Source: Talinum fruticosum
Lineage: Eukaryota; Streptophyta; Magnoliopsida; Caryophyllales; Talinaceae
Length of the DNA: 64,000 bases
Direction: 5' to 3'
NCBI GenBank assembly: GCA_021018815.1
Contig: JAITYX010000045.1
Span: 186,001 to 250,000 of the forward strand
The position numbers were made by a program, and so were the translations under genes. The notes beneath the pieces were generated by a model. It saw only the letters and a list, made by a program, of their open reading frames with translations. It was not told where the DNA came from and searched no databases. How positions within the stretch are numbered: the first letter of the stretch is position 1; the number at the start of each line of letters is the position of its first letter. Of this stretch, positions 44,610 through 55,318 are shown piece after piece.

Positions 44610-45852
44610 TGATGTGTAGTGGCGGAAGCAAAGAAAAAGATGGAAAAACCGCAAGAAGCACAACCAGCCGAATGCGGCTGTGTGCGCAATCTTGGCAGAT
44701 TGGGGAAATGGAGGGGCAAAGGTTCTTGGATTTAGCTAAAAATTGGTGGAAAGGAAGGTAACAGGTGAAGGTTGATTGTGGTAAAATTTGGGAAATTTTG
44801 GAGTTAGGGAAGACCTTGATCTGCACGCCTGAAATGAACAGACATCTGGACTGGATGTTCAGGCTGACACCTTCTGTTTGGATCAAGGGTGGAGGACGGA
44901 GGGTTTCTTGGATGGAGCTGAAAATTGGAGGAATGGTAGTAGATGGACTGGAAGGATTGTGGTTAAAATTTGGAGTGAAATGGCTGGGTAGATTGTGAGA
45001 TATGAAATGGCAAAGTCGCTGGATAGTACCTTGACTCAAGCTCGGATACGAAACACCACCGAGTGAATCAAGGGCGCACCTAAGCGATCCGGATACAGAA
45101 ACACCACCGGGACTTAAGTGACTCAAAGGACACCACCGTGAGGCCAAGCACGGATACAGCTTTGAGGATTCAAAAGGTTGAGAAATCCATCTCAAGAGCA
45201 AAGCTCAAATTCATATATTCACCAAGGGTGTCTTACAATGGTGCATAGGTGCTGAATATATAATGCCTCATATGAGCATTTACAAAACCGAATCCAAGCT
45301 GAAAAATATGAAAAATAAAGCAAAACAAAAATGCTAACTAATTAGATGCTTTCCTCCTCTCCAAGTTAAGCTTGAAGAATTTCTAGCCAAGTATTGTTTG
45401 ATAGGGAACATGTGGCCAAGATTTGTTGCCCCTTCTCCAAGCTCTCTTCTAACCACCTTCCACTAGTGGTAGTGCCTTCTAGAATGCTCTAGCTTGGTGT
45501 TCTTGGCAGCTCCATGTGATGCATGACCATAAGCCCTTCGGCCCTCCCTTGGACCGACCCATCATGACATGAATTTATTTATGTTCAAAGCACTTAAGAT
45601 AATAATACTTGTAACATTGCTTGATTTGTACTTGGCCGATCTTCTCTTGCTTAACCATGGAAATTTGGTGAGCTTGATTTCTCAACTATCTTCCTTAACA
45701 CCTTGATTTATTTATGAACAAATAATCAATGATCATCCTCCGGCTCAAACGACATTATGTGCATGAAAAATACAAGCATTCCCGGTAGTTTTGCATGCAC
45801 GTTGAGCTGAACATTTTCCGTCTTTTTACCCATGGCTGGCCACTTTCCATCA
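44610..45852 (-). repeat. Solo X LTR inside another X LTR, TSD GAGCT
   Basis: 1,243 bp with the same orientation as the host LTR. GAGCT at 44605-44609 and 45853-45857 is a perfect duplication, and the interrupted host reads GGTGAGCT then TGATTTTTCAACTATC, as in the uninterrupted inner copy near 45670. It closely resembles its host, so both insertions are recent. Confidence 0.92.
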
Positions 45853-45857
45853 GAGCT

Positions 45858-46036
45858 TGATTTTTCAACTATCTTCCTTAACACCTTGATTTATTTATGA
45901 ACAAATAATCAATGATCATCCTCCCGACTCAAACGACATTACGTGCATGAAAAATACAAGCATTCCCGGTTGTTTCGCATGCACGTTGAGCTGAACATTT
46001 TCTGTCTTTTTACCCATGGCTGGCCACTTTCCATCA
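45858..46036 (-). repeat. 3' LTR of X element I, proximal part
   Basis: Rest of the interrupted LTR, ending CACTTTCCATCA at 46036 next to the polypurine tract (minus strand CTACAAGGGGAGAA, 46037-46050). Confidence 0.88.
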
Positions 46037-46611
46037 TTCTCCCCTTGTAGGAGAGAATTTGTCCTCAAATTCGAACAAGCCATAATTTCCGGGTGTGGAA
46101 AAAAATTTGTCAAGTTGTGTCCGAAAGTGGGGTATCCGTTTGTATTTGGGCAGCCGGTAGATTGTATGAACAGATTGTGGATATTCAGCCAGTCCGGATA
46201 CTCCTCAATCATGTTTACAATGTAGGACTTGCTTTGGTCATGAACTAATCCACCATAAGGCACACAAAGCCGTATGCAATTAGGAAGACAAACAACTTCC
46301 TTTGACATCAATTCTGCCCATGGATTTTCTTGCTTCTCTTCTCGGCCAGCTACCCGCAAATCATCACCATTGGGCTTTGAATCACAACCTGCTCGGATGG
46401 GACAGACAACATTCAGGTTGGGTGTTTTTTGTGGGGGTAGGCTAAAAGGGTTCTTGCTTGGAGGAACATGGACAGTTTTGGTTTGTGGGGTAGTGATGAG
46501 GAGTGGATCTTTTGTGGAGGGTGGTAAAAGGGATTTTATTTGGAAAGGTATGGGCAGATTTTGGTGGGGAAAATTGGGGAAGAAAAATCCCTCTCCAAGG
46601 ACATAACTCAT
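45916..46611 (-). pseudogene. X element I ORF, C-terminal part after frameshift (231 codons)
   Basis: Overlaps the main ORF by 170 nt in another frame and carries the shared family C-terminus: VVCLPNCIRLCVPYGGLVHD, MIEEYPDWLNIHNL, GCPNTNGYPTFGHN, matching H residues ~609-680. It then reads ACSNLRTNSLLQGENDG, the typical end of plant gypsy Pol (N-x-R-T-N-x(4)-G-E-N-D), before running into LTR sequence. The proline-rich first third may be read in either frame. The pol-like end sits in the correct frame here, whereas H stops just before it. Confidence 0.65.
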
Positions 46612-48190
46612 GGAAAAAAATTTGGGGTAAAGGTGGTTTAAGTGGTGGGGTAATAATGGGATTCACTTCAGCCCATGGAAGGCTAGTGGGTTCTCTTGTT
46701 GGTAGTGAAATGTGCTTATGAATGGGGCTAAGCTCAAATGTCTTTTGTGTACCACAATAATGGCACAACTTTAACGGTATAGGTAGAGCTTTCATGGTTT
46801 CTCCAATCACGTAGGCAGCAAGCGCATTCATACTCCACACAAGCTTAGTTAACACAAGCCAAAACAGGTTGGCTTTTATTGCTCCCTTCATGGTTCCAAC
46901 TTCTTGGACAGAATTGAGGCAGTCCGAAAACGAAGCCTCATGGCTGGGAAATGTGCGCTTGAGGAGGATAAAGTTTGCCTCCTTAGGTCTCAATAAGGCC
47001 CTTTGCTCCTTGAAACAATCATCCAGGCAGCCATGGTGTGTAGGCTGGATGAAAACGGCACTAGCTCCGTCATTAAACGCACAAAATTTTGTTTCCTCCA
47101 ACAAATTCTCCTTAGGCACTAGGAGTTCTCCAAAATCATGGTTAACACCATACAAACACATGAGCTTATCAAATTGGAAAACACAATTTCCTAATGGAGT
47201 ACATGAGATATACCTCCTTGCCAAGTTATTGGCTCTTTGGTTACTCCTTTGAATCAACAAGTAGAAACTCCCATATGCAAGTGTGCACAAGATAGTCAAA
47301 ACTCTTCTTGGCCTTTTCACACAATTCGGGTATAACCTTTGGAGATTTCTCTCAACAATAAATGTCCATGTAATTTGCTCAAAAATATCTCCATAATTTT
47401 CCACATGTAAAGGAATAGAACACCTCATGAAAAATGCATCATTCAATTTTTGAGGCTCCCCTTGTTTTATCACTTTGGAATTCATTTCAAGCTCTTCCTT
47501 AGCACCAAACTCATGATCAACAATATGCATATTGGGCAGTCCACTCACAGCCAGATTAGGCACTAACATGTGGGAAGGGATTTTTGAGGGACAATGGTCA
47601 AATTTGGCTAAGGGTGCTTCGGTAGTGGGAGGGGTGTCTTGTGTGGTCCGAGGCTCATGGGAATTTTCTTTGACAACATTTTCTCCATGACAATGACTGG
47701 TTTGAGAAGAGCTATTTTGTGGTTTTGTTTGTGGGATTTGGCTAGGTGACAAAGGAACCAATGTGATCCTCTTACCATCTTTAGTGAAAGCATAAGTGTT
47801 CAAGTACCCATCATATATGACTCTCCTATCAAAGAGCCAAGGTCTACCAAGCATTAAATGGCATGCATCCATAGGTAGCACATCACACCAAAGTTCATCT
47901 TGAAAATTCTTACCAATGCTAAAGGAGACAAGACATCTAGAATCGACTAGAAGATTTTCACCTTGATTTAGCCATTGGATGGTGTAAGGATGAGGATGGG
48001 GTGAGACTTGAATCCCAAGCTTTTCTATCATGGTTGTTGAGGCCACGTTTGTGCAACTACCACCATCAATAATGATAGAGCACACCTTGTTGAGCACCGT
48101 TCCTCTTGTGTAAAAGATATTCTCACGTTTCTCATCATCTAACTCATTGAATCCGCTTGAAGTTCTCCTCAAGAATAAGCTTGCGTTCAT
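46442..48190 (-). pseudogene. X element I ORF, gypsy-type protease and tail
   Basis: The ATG at 48190 matches the H start (MNASLFLRR); the frame is open further upstream to 48268 only through a poly-Lys stretch made by a 20-bp T/A run, so that start is not chosen. Protease: FYTRGTVLNKVC, IIDGGSCTNVAS (catalytic DGGS), LMLGRPWLFDRR. The tail differs greatly from H in the middle but keeps K-E-x-x-F-like repeats (LVPKENLLEETKF, LRPKEANFILLKRTF) and a HYCGTQKTFELSP segment. One frameshift near 46450-46600 separates the conserved C-terminus, so it is probably dead. No gag or RT. Confidence 0.72.
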
Positions 48191-48217
48191 GGCTGAGAAT
48201 TTTGTGGGGTGCTGCTG

Positions 48218-48237
48218 TTTTTTTTTTTTTTTTTTTT
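48218..48237. repeat. T20 homopolymer
   Basis: Twenty T (A on the element's sense strand) between primer site and ORF of X element I; H lacks it. Probably slippage, or a sequencing or assembly error. Confidence 0.8.
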
Positions 48238-48280
48238 GATTTTTGTGGGAATGAACACAATCACCCAAGGTTCAGAACTT

Positions 48281-48292
48281 GCTCTGATACCA
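48281..48292 (-). other. Primer-binding site, initiator tRNA-Met (X element I)
   Basis: Minus strand TGGTATCAGAGC four bases from the LTR edge at 48297, identical to that of H. Confidence 0.88.
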
Positions 48293-48296
48293 AAAA

Positions 48297-48822
48297 TGAT
48301 GTGCAGTGGCGGAAGCAAAGAAAAAGATGGAAAAACCGCAAGAAGCACAACCGGCCAGAATGCAGCCTGCGTGCGCAATCTTGGCAGATTGGGGAAATGG
48401 AGGGGCAAAGGTTCTTGGATTTAGCTAAAAATTGGTGGAAAAGAAGGTAACAGGTGAAGGTTGATTGTGGTAAAATTTGGGAAATTTTGGAGTTAGGGAA
48501 GACCTTGATCTGCACGCCTGAAATGAACAGACCTTGGACTGGATGTTCAGGCTGACACCTTCTGTTTGGATCAAGGGTGGAGGACGGAGGGTTTCTTGGA
48601 TGGAGCTGAAAATTGGAGGAATGGTAGTAGATGGACTGGAAGGATTATGGTTAAAATTTGGAGTGAAATGGCTGGGTAGATTGTGAGATATGAAATGGCA
48701 AAGTCGCTGGATAGTACCTTGACTCAAGCTCGGATATAGAAACACCACCGAGTGAATCAAGGGGCGCACCTAAGCGATCCGGATACGGAAACACCACCGG
48801 GACTTAAGTGACTCAAAGGACA
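48297..48822 (-). repeat. 5' LTR of X element I, truncated
   Basis: TGATGTGCAGTGGCGG at 48297 matches the X LTR terminus and is collinear with 43548 on for about 525 bp, through the ACACCACC(G) motif pair, then stops at GACTCAAAGGACAC (48822). The next bases belong to copia gag on the plus strand. About 700 bp of LTR are missing. Confidence 0.85.
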
Positions 48823-49700
48823 CAACCTTGATGAACCTATCTCAACTAAAGCCGGACGAACTCATTGGGAAGCTACATACCCATGAAATCCATCCGGAAG
48901 AAGACGATGTTGAGGTCGGCACCAAAAAGAACATTGGCTGAAGGCCTCGAGAGAGCGAGAGGAGAAAATCTGAGTTCCTTGGATTCGGATGAAGATCCCA
49001 TGGCACTCATTGCTCGAGGCTTCAAAAGAATGATGAAGCGAGAAGAAATAGGGGAAAAGGCTAAGAGAAGAGTTCTATAAGAAAGATAAGAAGGATAGAA
49101 AAGGTAAACACTCCTCCACTTCAAAGTTATCTTTAACTAAGAACTCTAGTCTGTTTTGAATGTGGCAGCAAAAATCACATAGTCAAAGACTGTCCAAGAA
49201 GAAAGAGGGACAAAAAGAAGAAGAAGGCTATGATGGCCACATGGAGTGATGAAGATTCATCTGAAGAAGATGAAGGCTCGAGACGATTCAAAATGCTCGA
49301 TGGCACTATCGGACTTAGAAGCTGAATCCGAGTCGGACTCCGACAACTCGGACACCGAGGAGAAAAATCCTCGGGAGGTAATAGAATACTTTCTTAGGTT
49401 CTCCAAAGTTGATTTAGCTAAATATATTTACACTTTGGAAGAAAAGTCCAATTTTGATTCTTCTCAATACAAAGAACAACTTAAGTCTCTCACTTCTAAG
49501 AGCATTGGTTTGAAAAATGAATTGAAAAAACTAAGACTTACTCTAAGAGAACTCAAGACTAGTACTCAATCTAATGAGACTAAGTCCGAGACACTCGAGA
49601 GAGAAAATGAGCGTACGAAACAAAAGCTCAATGAGTCTCAAAAACTTGTCTTAAAATTTACTCAAGGTTAAAAAACCTTGACATGCTTTTAGGCTCTCAA
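48823..49700 (+). pseudogene. Ty1/copia gag C-terminal half with zinc knuckle, S copy D
   Basis: Begins inside gag: KPDELIGKLHTHEIHPEEDD (48860-48915), then NLSSLDSDEDPMALIARGFK (48968-49030), the tail of the copia UBN2-type gag. A CCHC zinc knuckle C-FE-C-GSKN-H-IVKD-C is at 49152-49193 (nucleic-acid binding), followed by a Lys-rich stretch and, at 49246-49671, an acidic region and a 100-residue helix that looks coiled coil (TLEEKSNFD, LKNELKKLRLTLRELKTS). Two or three frameshifts and stops. The N-terminal half of gag and the 5' LTR were lost at 48822. Confidence 0.8.
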
Positions 49701-51365
49701 TGTGTCTCCTTCGAAAGGAAGGACTTGGTTTTAACAAAGAGGAGGAATCAAATTCCTACTTAGATCTTTTCACAAAGGATTCCGAATTGTGAAGTTCGGG
49801 AAGGCTGAGCGTGGTCCTATTCATAAAAATGAAAGGAGGACTTAGCCCGAGATCAATTTATAGGAGAAAACCTTCTCCACCCGTTTATAAAAGAAAAGAC
49901 TTTCAAAAGAAAGAGACATAGACTCGGTTTAAAAAGAAGACTCAGAATCACACCAAACCCAATGTAATTCAAATCTGGGTTCCCAAGAGTCTTCTTCCTC
50001 AGAAAATGACCACCTGTAAAGGGAGTTACTGGGTTTGTTAAAGGAAGTGAGAAGGGTTAGTGTATTTCGACTTGCGGGTAACTCGAGAAAAGGACAAAAG
50101 GTCATTGGTACCTAGACAGTGGATGCTCACGCCACATGTCAAGAGACTCAAGACTCTTTTCCGAGTTGGAAGATTACAAAGGAGGCAAAGTTACTTTTGG
50201 AGATGACAGTAAGGGCAAGATAGTTGGAATAGGCAAGATTGGGAAAGGAGATAACCTGGCCAGCCAAGTCTATCTTGTCAAGGGATTAAAGTATAATCTA
50301 CCCAAGCATCTCTCGACTTTGTGACAAAGGGCAAGAGGTAAGATTCACTTAGACCAATTGTTATATTTCTAATGCAACTACCAAGGAGACTAAGCTCTCG
50401 GGTAAGAGATCGGGTAACACCTACATTATTCCTCTTTCGATCCAAGTAAGAACTTATCTTCTTTAAAAGCATCTCTACATGATGATTCTTGGACATGACA
50501 TCATAGACTAGGTCATGTTAGCATACATACTACCAAAAATCTTGCATCTCATGGTTTAGTTAGAGGGTTACCTAACCGTGCTTTTAAGAAAGATAAAATT
50601 TGTGAAGCATGCACAAAAGGGAAACAGGTCGGATTATTTTTCAAATCTCTCAAAATTGTTTCCACATCAAAAGTGCTTGAAATGTTGCATATGTATTTGT
50701 GTGGTGAAATCCTCGTAAAGAGTCTCGGAGGTAAATCATATGTACTGGTGATTGTTGATGACTACTCACGATTTACCCGAGTTTGTTTTCTTAAGCATAA
50801 AAATGAAGCTTTCAAAGAGTTCAGCAAGCTCTGCAGGAAAATTAAAGTAGAGTCACGGACTCATATCGGAAGAATTCGAACCGACCATGGAAGGGAGTTC
50901 GATTACTCGGAATTTGCATAGTTACGTGATAAGAATGGTATCTCCCACAACTTCTCAACACCCGAACTCCTCAATAGAATAGGGTAGTGGAGAGAAAGAA
51001 CAGAACTCTTGAAGAAATAGGAAGGACAATGATGATTAAATACGATCTGCCTTATTATTTCTAGGCTGAGGCAATGAACACGAGCAAACTACAATCCGAA
51101 CAGATGCCTCATCGGATCCATCTTGAAGAAAACTCCATACGAGCTCTACAAGGGAAAGAAACCCAATATTTCATACTTCAAACCCTTCGGATGTAAGTGT
51201 TATGTTCACAATAATGGTAAGGATCACCTAACCAAGTTTGATGCTTGGTCAGATGAAGGTATCTTTCTTGGTTATTCATCTCAAAGTAAAGCATATCGAA
51301 TTTTCAATAAAAGAACTAATAAAGTGGAAGAAAGCATCCACGTTGTTTTTGATGAGATTGATTAG
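49701..51365 (+). pseudogene. Ty1/copia protease and integrase, S copy D
   Basis: Protease: YLDSGCSRHM with catalytic Asp codon at 50115, then SRLFSELEDYKGGKVTFGDD and LVKGLKYNL. GAG-pre-integrase: WTWHHRLGHVS-like (50490-50520, partly broken) and CEACTKGK (50601-50626). Integrase core: SLGGKSYVLVIVDDYSRFTR (50723-50780), RTDHGREFDYSEFA (50878-50920). The expected first catalytic Asp (L-H-x-D-L-C-G) is Tyr (MLHMYLCGE), and the Glu region (50975-51010) is frame-shifted. Integrase C-terminal part 51123-51365: YFKPFGCKCYVHNNGKDHLT, FLGYSSQSKAYRIFN, HVVFDEID. Not functional. Confidence 0.82.
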
Positions 51366-52677
51366 GGAAAACCAAGTGAGTCAACATTCTCGGATCTAAA
51401 ACTCAGTCGAGATGAAGATGATCTTGCTACAAGTAAGCTTAAACGGAGTCAAGGAAAAGTAACCCGGAATGAAGTAGCTGAGAATATCATGACTAAGACT
51501 GAATCGGCTCAAGAGCCGACTCAAAATGGTGAAAGTCAAATAGATAAGCCAGCTCAATCGGATCGGATCATTGAAGATCAACCAGTTCAACTCACTAATT
51601 TGGTGAACCGGAGAATAGGTAGAGCATTTAAATATGCTTCAAGCCACCTACTCAAACACATCTTGTCCGACATCAACAGTGGGGTAAGAACTCACTCTTC
51701 CTTGCAAAATCTATGTGCATTCACTACATTCATATCATTAACTCGAACCAAAAATGCACTAGAGGCCCTAAATGAACTTGAATGGGTAGAGGCCATGCAA
51801 GAGGAACTTAATCAATTTGAAAGAAACCAAGTCCGGACTTTGACCAAACGACCTTCGACCACCCAGTCATAGGAACCAAATGGGTTTTCAAGAACAAACT
51901 CGATGAGGATGTGTTAGTAGACAGAAATAAGGCTAGACTTGTGGCTCAAGGTTATAATCAAGAAGAAGGAATGGATTATGGGGAAACCTTTGCACCTGTT
52001 TCTAGGATTGAAGTAATTAGAATCCTATTGGCATTTGCATCAAGCATGAATATTAAATTGTATCAAATGGATGTCAAATGTACTTTTCCAAATAGTTTTA
52101 TTCAAGAGGAAGTCTATGTTGAGCAACCCCTGGATTTGAAAACTCAGAATTTCCGAATCATATTTTCAAGTTGCAAAAAGCTCTTTATGGTCTTAAACAA
52201 GCTCCCAAAGCTTGGTATGAAAGACCGAGCAGTTTCTTAGTTGAAAATTATTTTAAAAGAGGTCAGATTGACAAATTCATAAAAACCAAGGGGAAAGACT
52301 TTCTTATTGTTTAGATTTATGTTGATGATATAATTTTTGGAGCTACTAATGAAAATATCTGTCGAGACTTTTCGAGTTAATGAGACAGAATTCCTAATGA
52401 GCATGAAGGGAGAGCTCAATTTCTTTCTTGGTCTACAAATTAAAAAAACAAAGATGGCATCTATGTCCATCAATCCAAGTATACCAAGGAGTTGCTTGAA
52501 GAAGTATAAGCTTCAAGATGAAAAACATGCACCAACACCAATGAGTAGCAGACTGAAACTGGACTCGGACGAAAAAGGTAAATCACTAGATCGAAACTCT
52601 ATCGAGGTATGATTGAACAACCGCAATATCTCACATCCTGTAGGCCGGACATATGTTTAGTATATATCTGTGTGCAA
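51366..52677 (+). pseudogene. Ty1/copia reverse transcriptase, S copy D, N-terminal to palm
   Basis: Acidic linker (ESAQEPTQNGESQIDKPAQS), NRRIGRAFKYASS, NALEALNELEWVEAMQEEL (51489-51872). After a shift: KARLVAQGYNQEEGMDYGET, LLAFASSMNIKLYQMDVKC (51911-52100), where the usual A-F-L-N-G reads T-F-P-N-S. YVDDIIFGATNE at 52318-52353 keeps the catalytic Asp pair. MSMKGELNFFLGLQI and TPMSSRLKLDSDEKGKS follow to 52612. Cut at 52677 by a solo S LTR; RNase H resumes at 54156. Confidence 0.82.
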
Positions 52678-54150
52678 TGAAGACTCGGACTCGGAAACTA
52701 GACCATTCCGAGTATTACCAAAGAGAGGTACAAACCTCTTCCCTTCTATGTTTTGATTACAAGTCATTCCGCGTATTATACAAACTATTACATATGTTTT
52801 CATTTGATTTTGGCTGACTCAGAAAACTCATTTTCATATATCATCTCACACCGATGTTTCGAGTCACTCAAACACTACTCAGATTTATCGCATGTTCAAA
52901 TAATCTCTCTAACACTTCATATCTAAGTTCTAACTGCATATCTTGAAGAAAAGTGAATTACAGCGTTAAATCGAGTTTCTAAGTCAGCATATTTGTTTGA
53001 GAATTATTTGTCTAGATCAAGTACTTATACTATGATATTTTCACTCTTATAACTTGATCTTTCCCAAGACTAACTCTAATCGAATTTGAGTATAATGAAT
53101 ATGAGACTCAAAAAATTCAACTCTTCTAGGCCTTAGATGATTATGCACTTAATTATCCTAATTAAATTATTATCTATGCCTAATCTTAGACCAAAGTATT
53201 TTATACTTTGAGAACCAAAGTGGTTTATTTCGTAGGTTATTCAAACGAGGTTATCTTATTTTTAAAATAGAAAAGTAACCTAGCTTCAAGTTGTCAATCA
53301 CCAGCAGACAAGGCTTTTCTACTTCTAAACTAGGCTCAAACGGTGTGTCGGGATTGTTTGTTACCAAAAATGAAAACTTCAACGCTAAGCTCAACGGTAC
53401 TTTCCACCTTACTTTTCGGACACCACCAGGTGATTGGAGCATCCTTAGGAGTCAAGAGCTGTTGCACAACGTTCACATCTCGACGAATCTTTTCGAGTCA
53501 CTTAGAAGAACCGTTACAATCGTCACAAATGACTTCTGTTCATAAATTAGTCACAACGACAAATCTGCTTGGTCATTTATAAATAGAAGCCAACCCTCAA
53601 GACTTGAAGATTGTTGAACATATTGTCAATACACATTACTTAAGCAAAAGTAATTGTATTCATACTCAATCTTCTACTTACAACTCCCAGCTTGTAATTC
53701 ATACTTTACGAGTTGTAAAGTCTTGTAATCAGTTACATAGTCTTTCTTACTTTCTAAGTAAGGTCCCTTGTTAACTCAGCTCAGCTTGCCCCTAGCTATA
53801 AAGGTTATCTCATTTAGGAAGTACTAGATCAAATAAAGGAATTTCGAGTCTAGGAAAACTCTTTAAGGAATTGTTTAAGGGAGTAATTCTGGTTGAGTTA
53901 GTTTGAGGTATTTTGTGGATTCAAAATAGTTGATTTGACTTGGTGCTTGGACTAGCATCGACCATGGTTTTCTGCCGTAGGAAGTTTTTCACGTATATCC
54001 GACTTCATACTTTTCCGAGTCCAATCTAGACTCGGATCTGTCTTGATTATTCTTTTCTTCAAGTGTAAATCTTCCAAGTTGGTTAAAATTTCCCCATCAT
54101 CCTATTCACCCCCTCGATGGTGACTAAGACTCTCCAAGAGAAAACCTTCA
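52678..54150 (+). repeat. Solo S LTR inside S copy D pol, TSD TGCAA
   Basis: 1,473 bp, TGAAGACTCGGACTCGG..GAAAACCTTCA, flanked by TGCAA at 52673-52677 and 54151-54155. Resembles the copy D 3' LTR (57915 on) over its whole length. It interrupts the frame between the RT tail (SCRPDICLVYICVQ) and RNase H (DYKLIQKNHIS). An S element therefore inserted into an S element and was reduced to one LTR. Confidence 0.92.
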
Positions 54151-54729
54151 TGCAAGATTACAAGCTAATCCAAAAGAATCACATCTCACTGCTTGTGAAG
54201 AGAACTTTTAGATATCATGTAGGAACTCGGAATCAAGGTCTATGGTTCTCAAGAGACTCGGAACCGACCCTTACTTGGACACTCGGATGCCGACTATGCT
54301 TGGATACAAGGTTGACAGAAAGAGCACCTTAGGAGCCTCGCGGTTTCGGGTCAATCTCTTATATCTTAGTACTCAAAGAAGCGTAACTCAGTCGCTTTGT
54401 CAACCGATGAAGTTGAGTACATTGCAGCTGGAGCATGTTGTGCTCGAATTCTATGGATCAAGCAACACTTGAAAGACCTTGGACTTTCATTCAAATCAAT
54501 TCCAATCAAGTGTGACAATCGAGTGCAATCAACATCACTAAGAATCTAGTTCAGCACTCAAAGACAAAGCATATTGAGGTCAGATATCATTTTCTCGAGA
54601 GACCATCATGAGAAAGGTGAACTTGAATTCATTCCTACAAAATTTCAGTTAGCTGATATCTTTACTAAGCCACTTAGTGAGAACCAGTTTTGTTTTATTA
54701 GGAATGAACTTGGCATGATAAATGCATGA
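54151..54729 (+). pseudogene. Ty1/copia RNase H, S copy D
   Basis: NPKESHL-like start (QKNHISLLVKRTFRYHVGTR), GLWFSRDSEPTLT, the S-D-A-D-Y motif frame-shifted near 54290, YKVDRKST, AQILWIKQHLKDLGLSF-like sequence near 54440-54500, then LADIFTKPLSENQFCFIRNE and LGMINA with the stop at 54727-54729. Pol of copy D ends here. Several frameshifts. Confidence 0.8.
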
Positions 54730-55128
54730 TTATGTGTCTTTCTAAATGAAATTATTTTGCATGATTATGTGTTACATGTTCCTTTCCTTTGTCTTAATAA
54801 CAATTGGTTCAGTTGACCCAGTGATACTGAACTAGGAGTCATTATTTGTTTGCGCTTTACGAGTCACTAAGAAACTTTACCGAGTCGGACTCGGTTTTGA
54901 GAAAATTGGACTTTAAACTTTAGAAATCATCTCTAGATTAGTGGAGAATTTCAGAAAATTCTTTTAAAATTTCTCTTTTCTCTCTCTCTACCGCACGCTT
55001 TGATCGGTGAACTAGCCGTTGGGAGACGGACACTAGAATTCTAACCGTTGGAGAGCATAACAGTCATACCGGTTTGAGGCGACCATTGGAGGTTTGGGTC
55101 GAACGTATACTAAAGGACATTCTTTTCG
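54730..55128 (+). other. Intergenic stretch between pol and ORF3, S copy D
   Basis: No ORF. Related to the same interval of copies A, B, C and G (for example the GGTCAAC/GAGTCAC blocks and a pyrimidine tract at 54975-54990). It leads into the TATA box at 55129. Confidence 0.5.
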
Positions 55129-55140
55129 TTATAAATAGCA
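55129..55140 (+). promoter_or_regulatory. TATA box upstream of ORF3 (copy D)
   Basis: TTATAAATAGCA, 190 bp before the ORF3 ATG (55319), with a 46-bp CT repeat between. This is a textbook plant TATA box plus pyrimidine patch and the best preserved of five. Confidence 0.6.
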
Positions 55141-55229
55141 TCCCTTTTCCTTCATTCCGCTACTTTACTCTCTACTAACCTAAACTCTCGCATACTCACT
55201 CTTGCAATCTAAGCTCTCAAGCACTCTCG

Positions 55230-55230
<1 letters not shown>

Positions 55231-55276
<46 letters not shown>
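55231..55276 (+). repeat. (CT)n microsatellite in the ORF3 leader
   Basis: About 22 CT units. Shorter CT/GA runs stand in the same place in copies A, B and C, so it grew from a conserved pyrimidine tract. Confidence 0.9.
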
Positions 55277-55279
<3 letters not shown>

Positions 55280-55318
55280 TCTTCCAGTTAACTTACTTTC
55301 TTCTCAAACTTCTCAACC

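Larger units (their letters stand above)
43548..48822 (-). mobile_element. X element I, minus strand, 5' LTR truncated
   Basis: Parts on the minus strand: truncated 5' LTR 48822-48297; primer site 48292-48281; ORF 48190 leftward with one frameshift; polypurine tract 46048-46037; 3' LTR 46036-43548, itself interrupted by a solo X LTR (44610-45852 plus a 5-bp repeat). Without the inserted LTR the 3' LTR is 1,241 bp. Left flank TAAAA (43543-43547); the right end is lost at 48822, where plus-strand copia gag begins. It is a second protease-only member of the family represented by H. Confidence 0.88.

Noticed and set aside
46274..46606. Plus-strand frames of 110 and 127 codons (46274-46606, 46869-47252) over element I
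   Set aside because: Antisense shadows of the protease ORF with no independent similarity.
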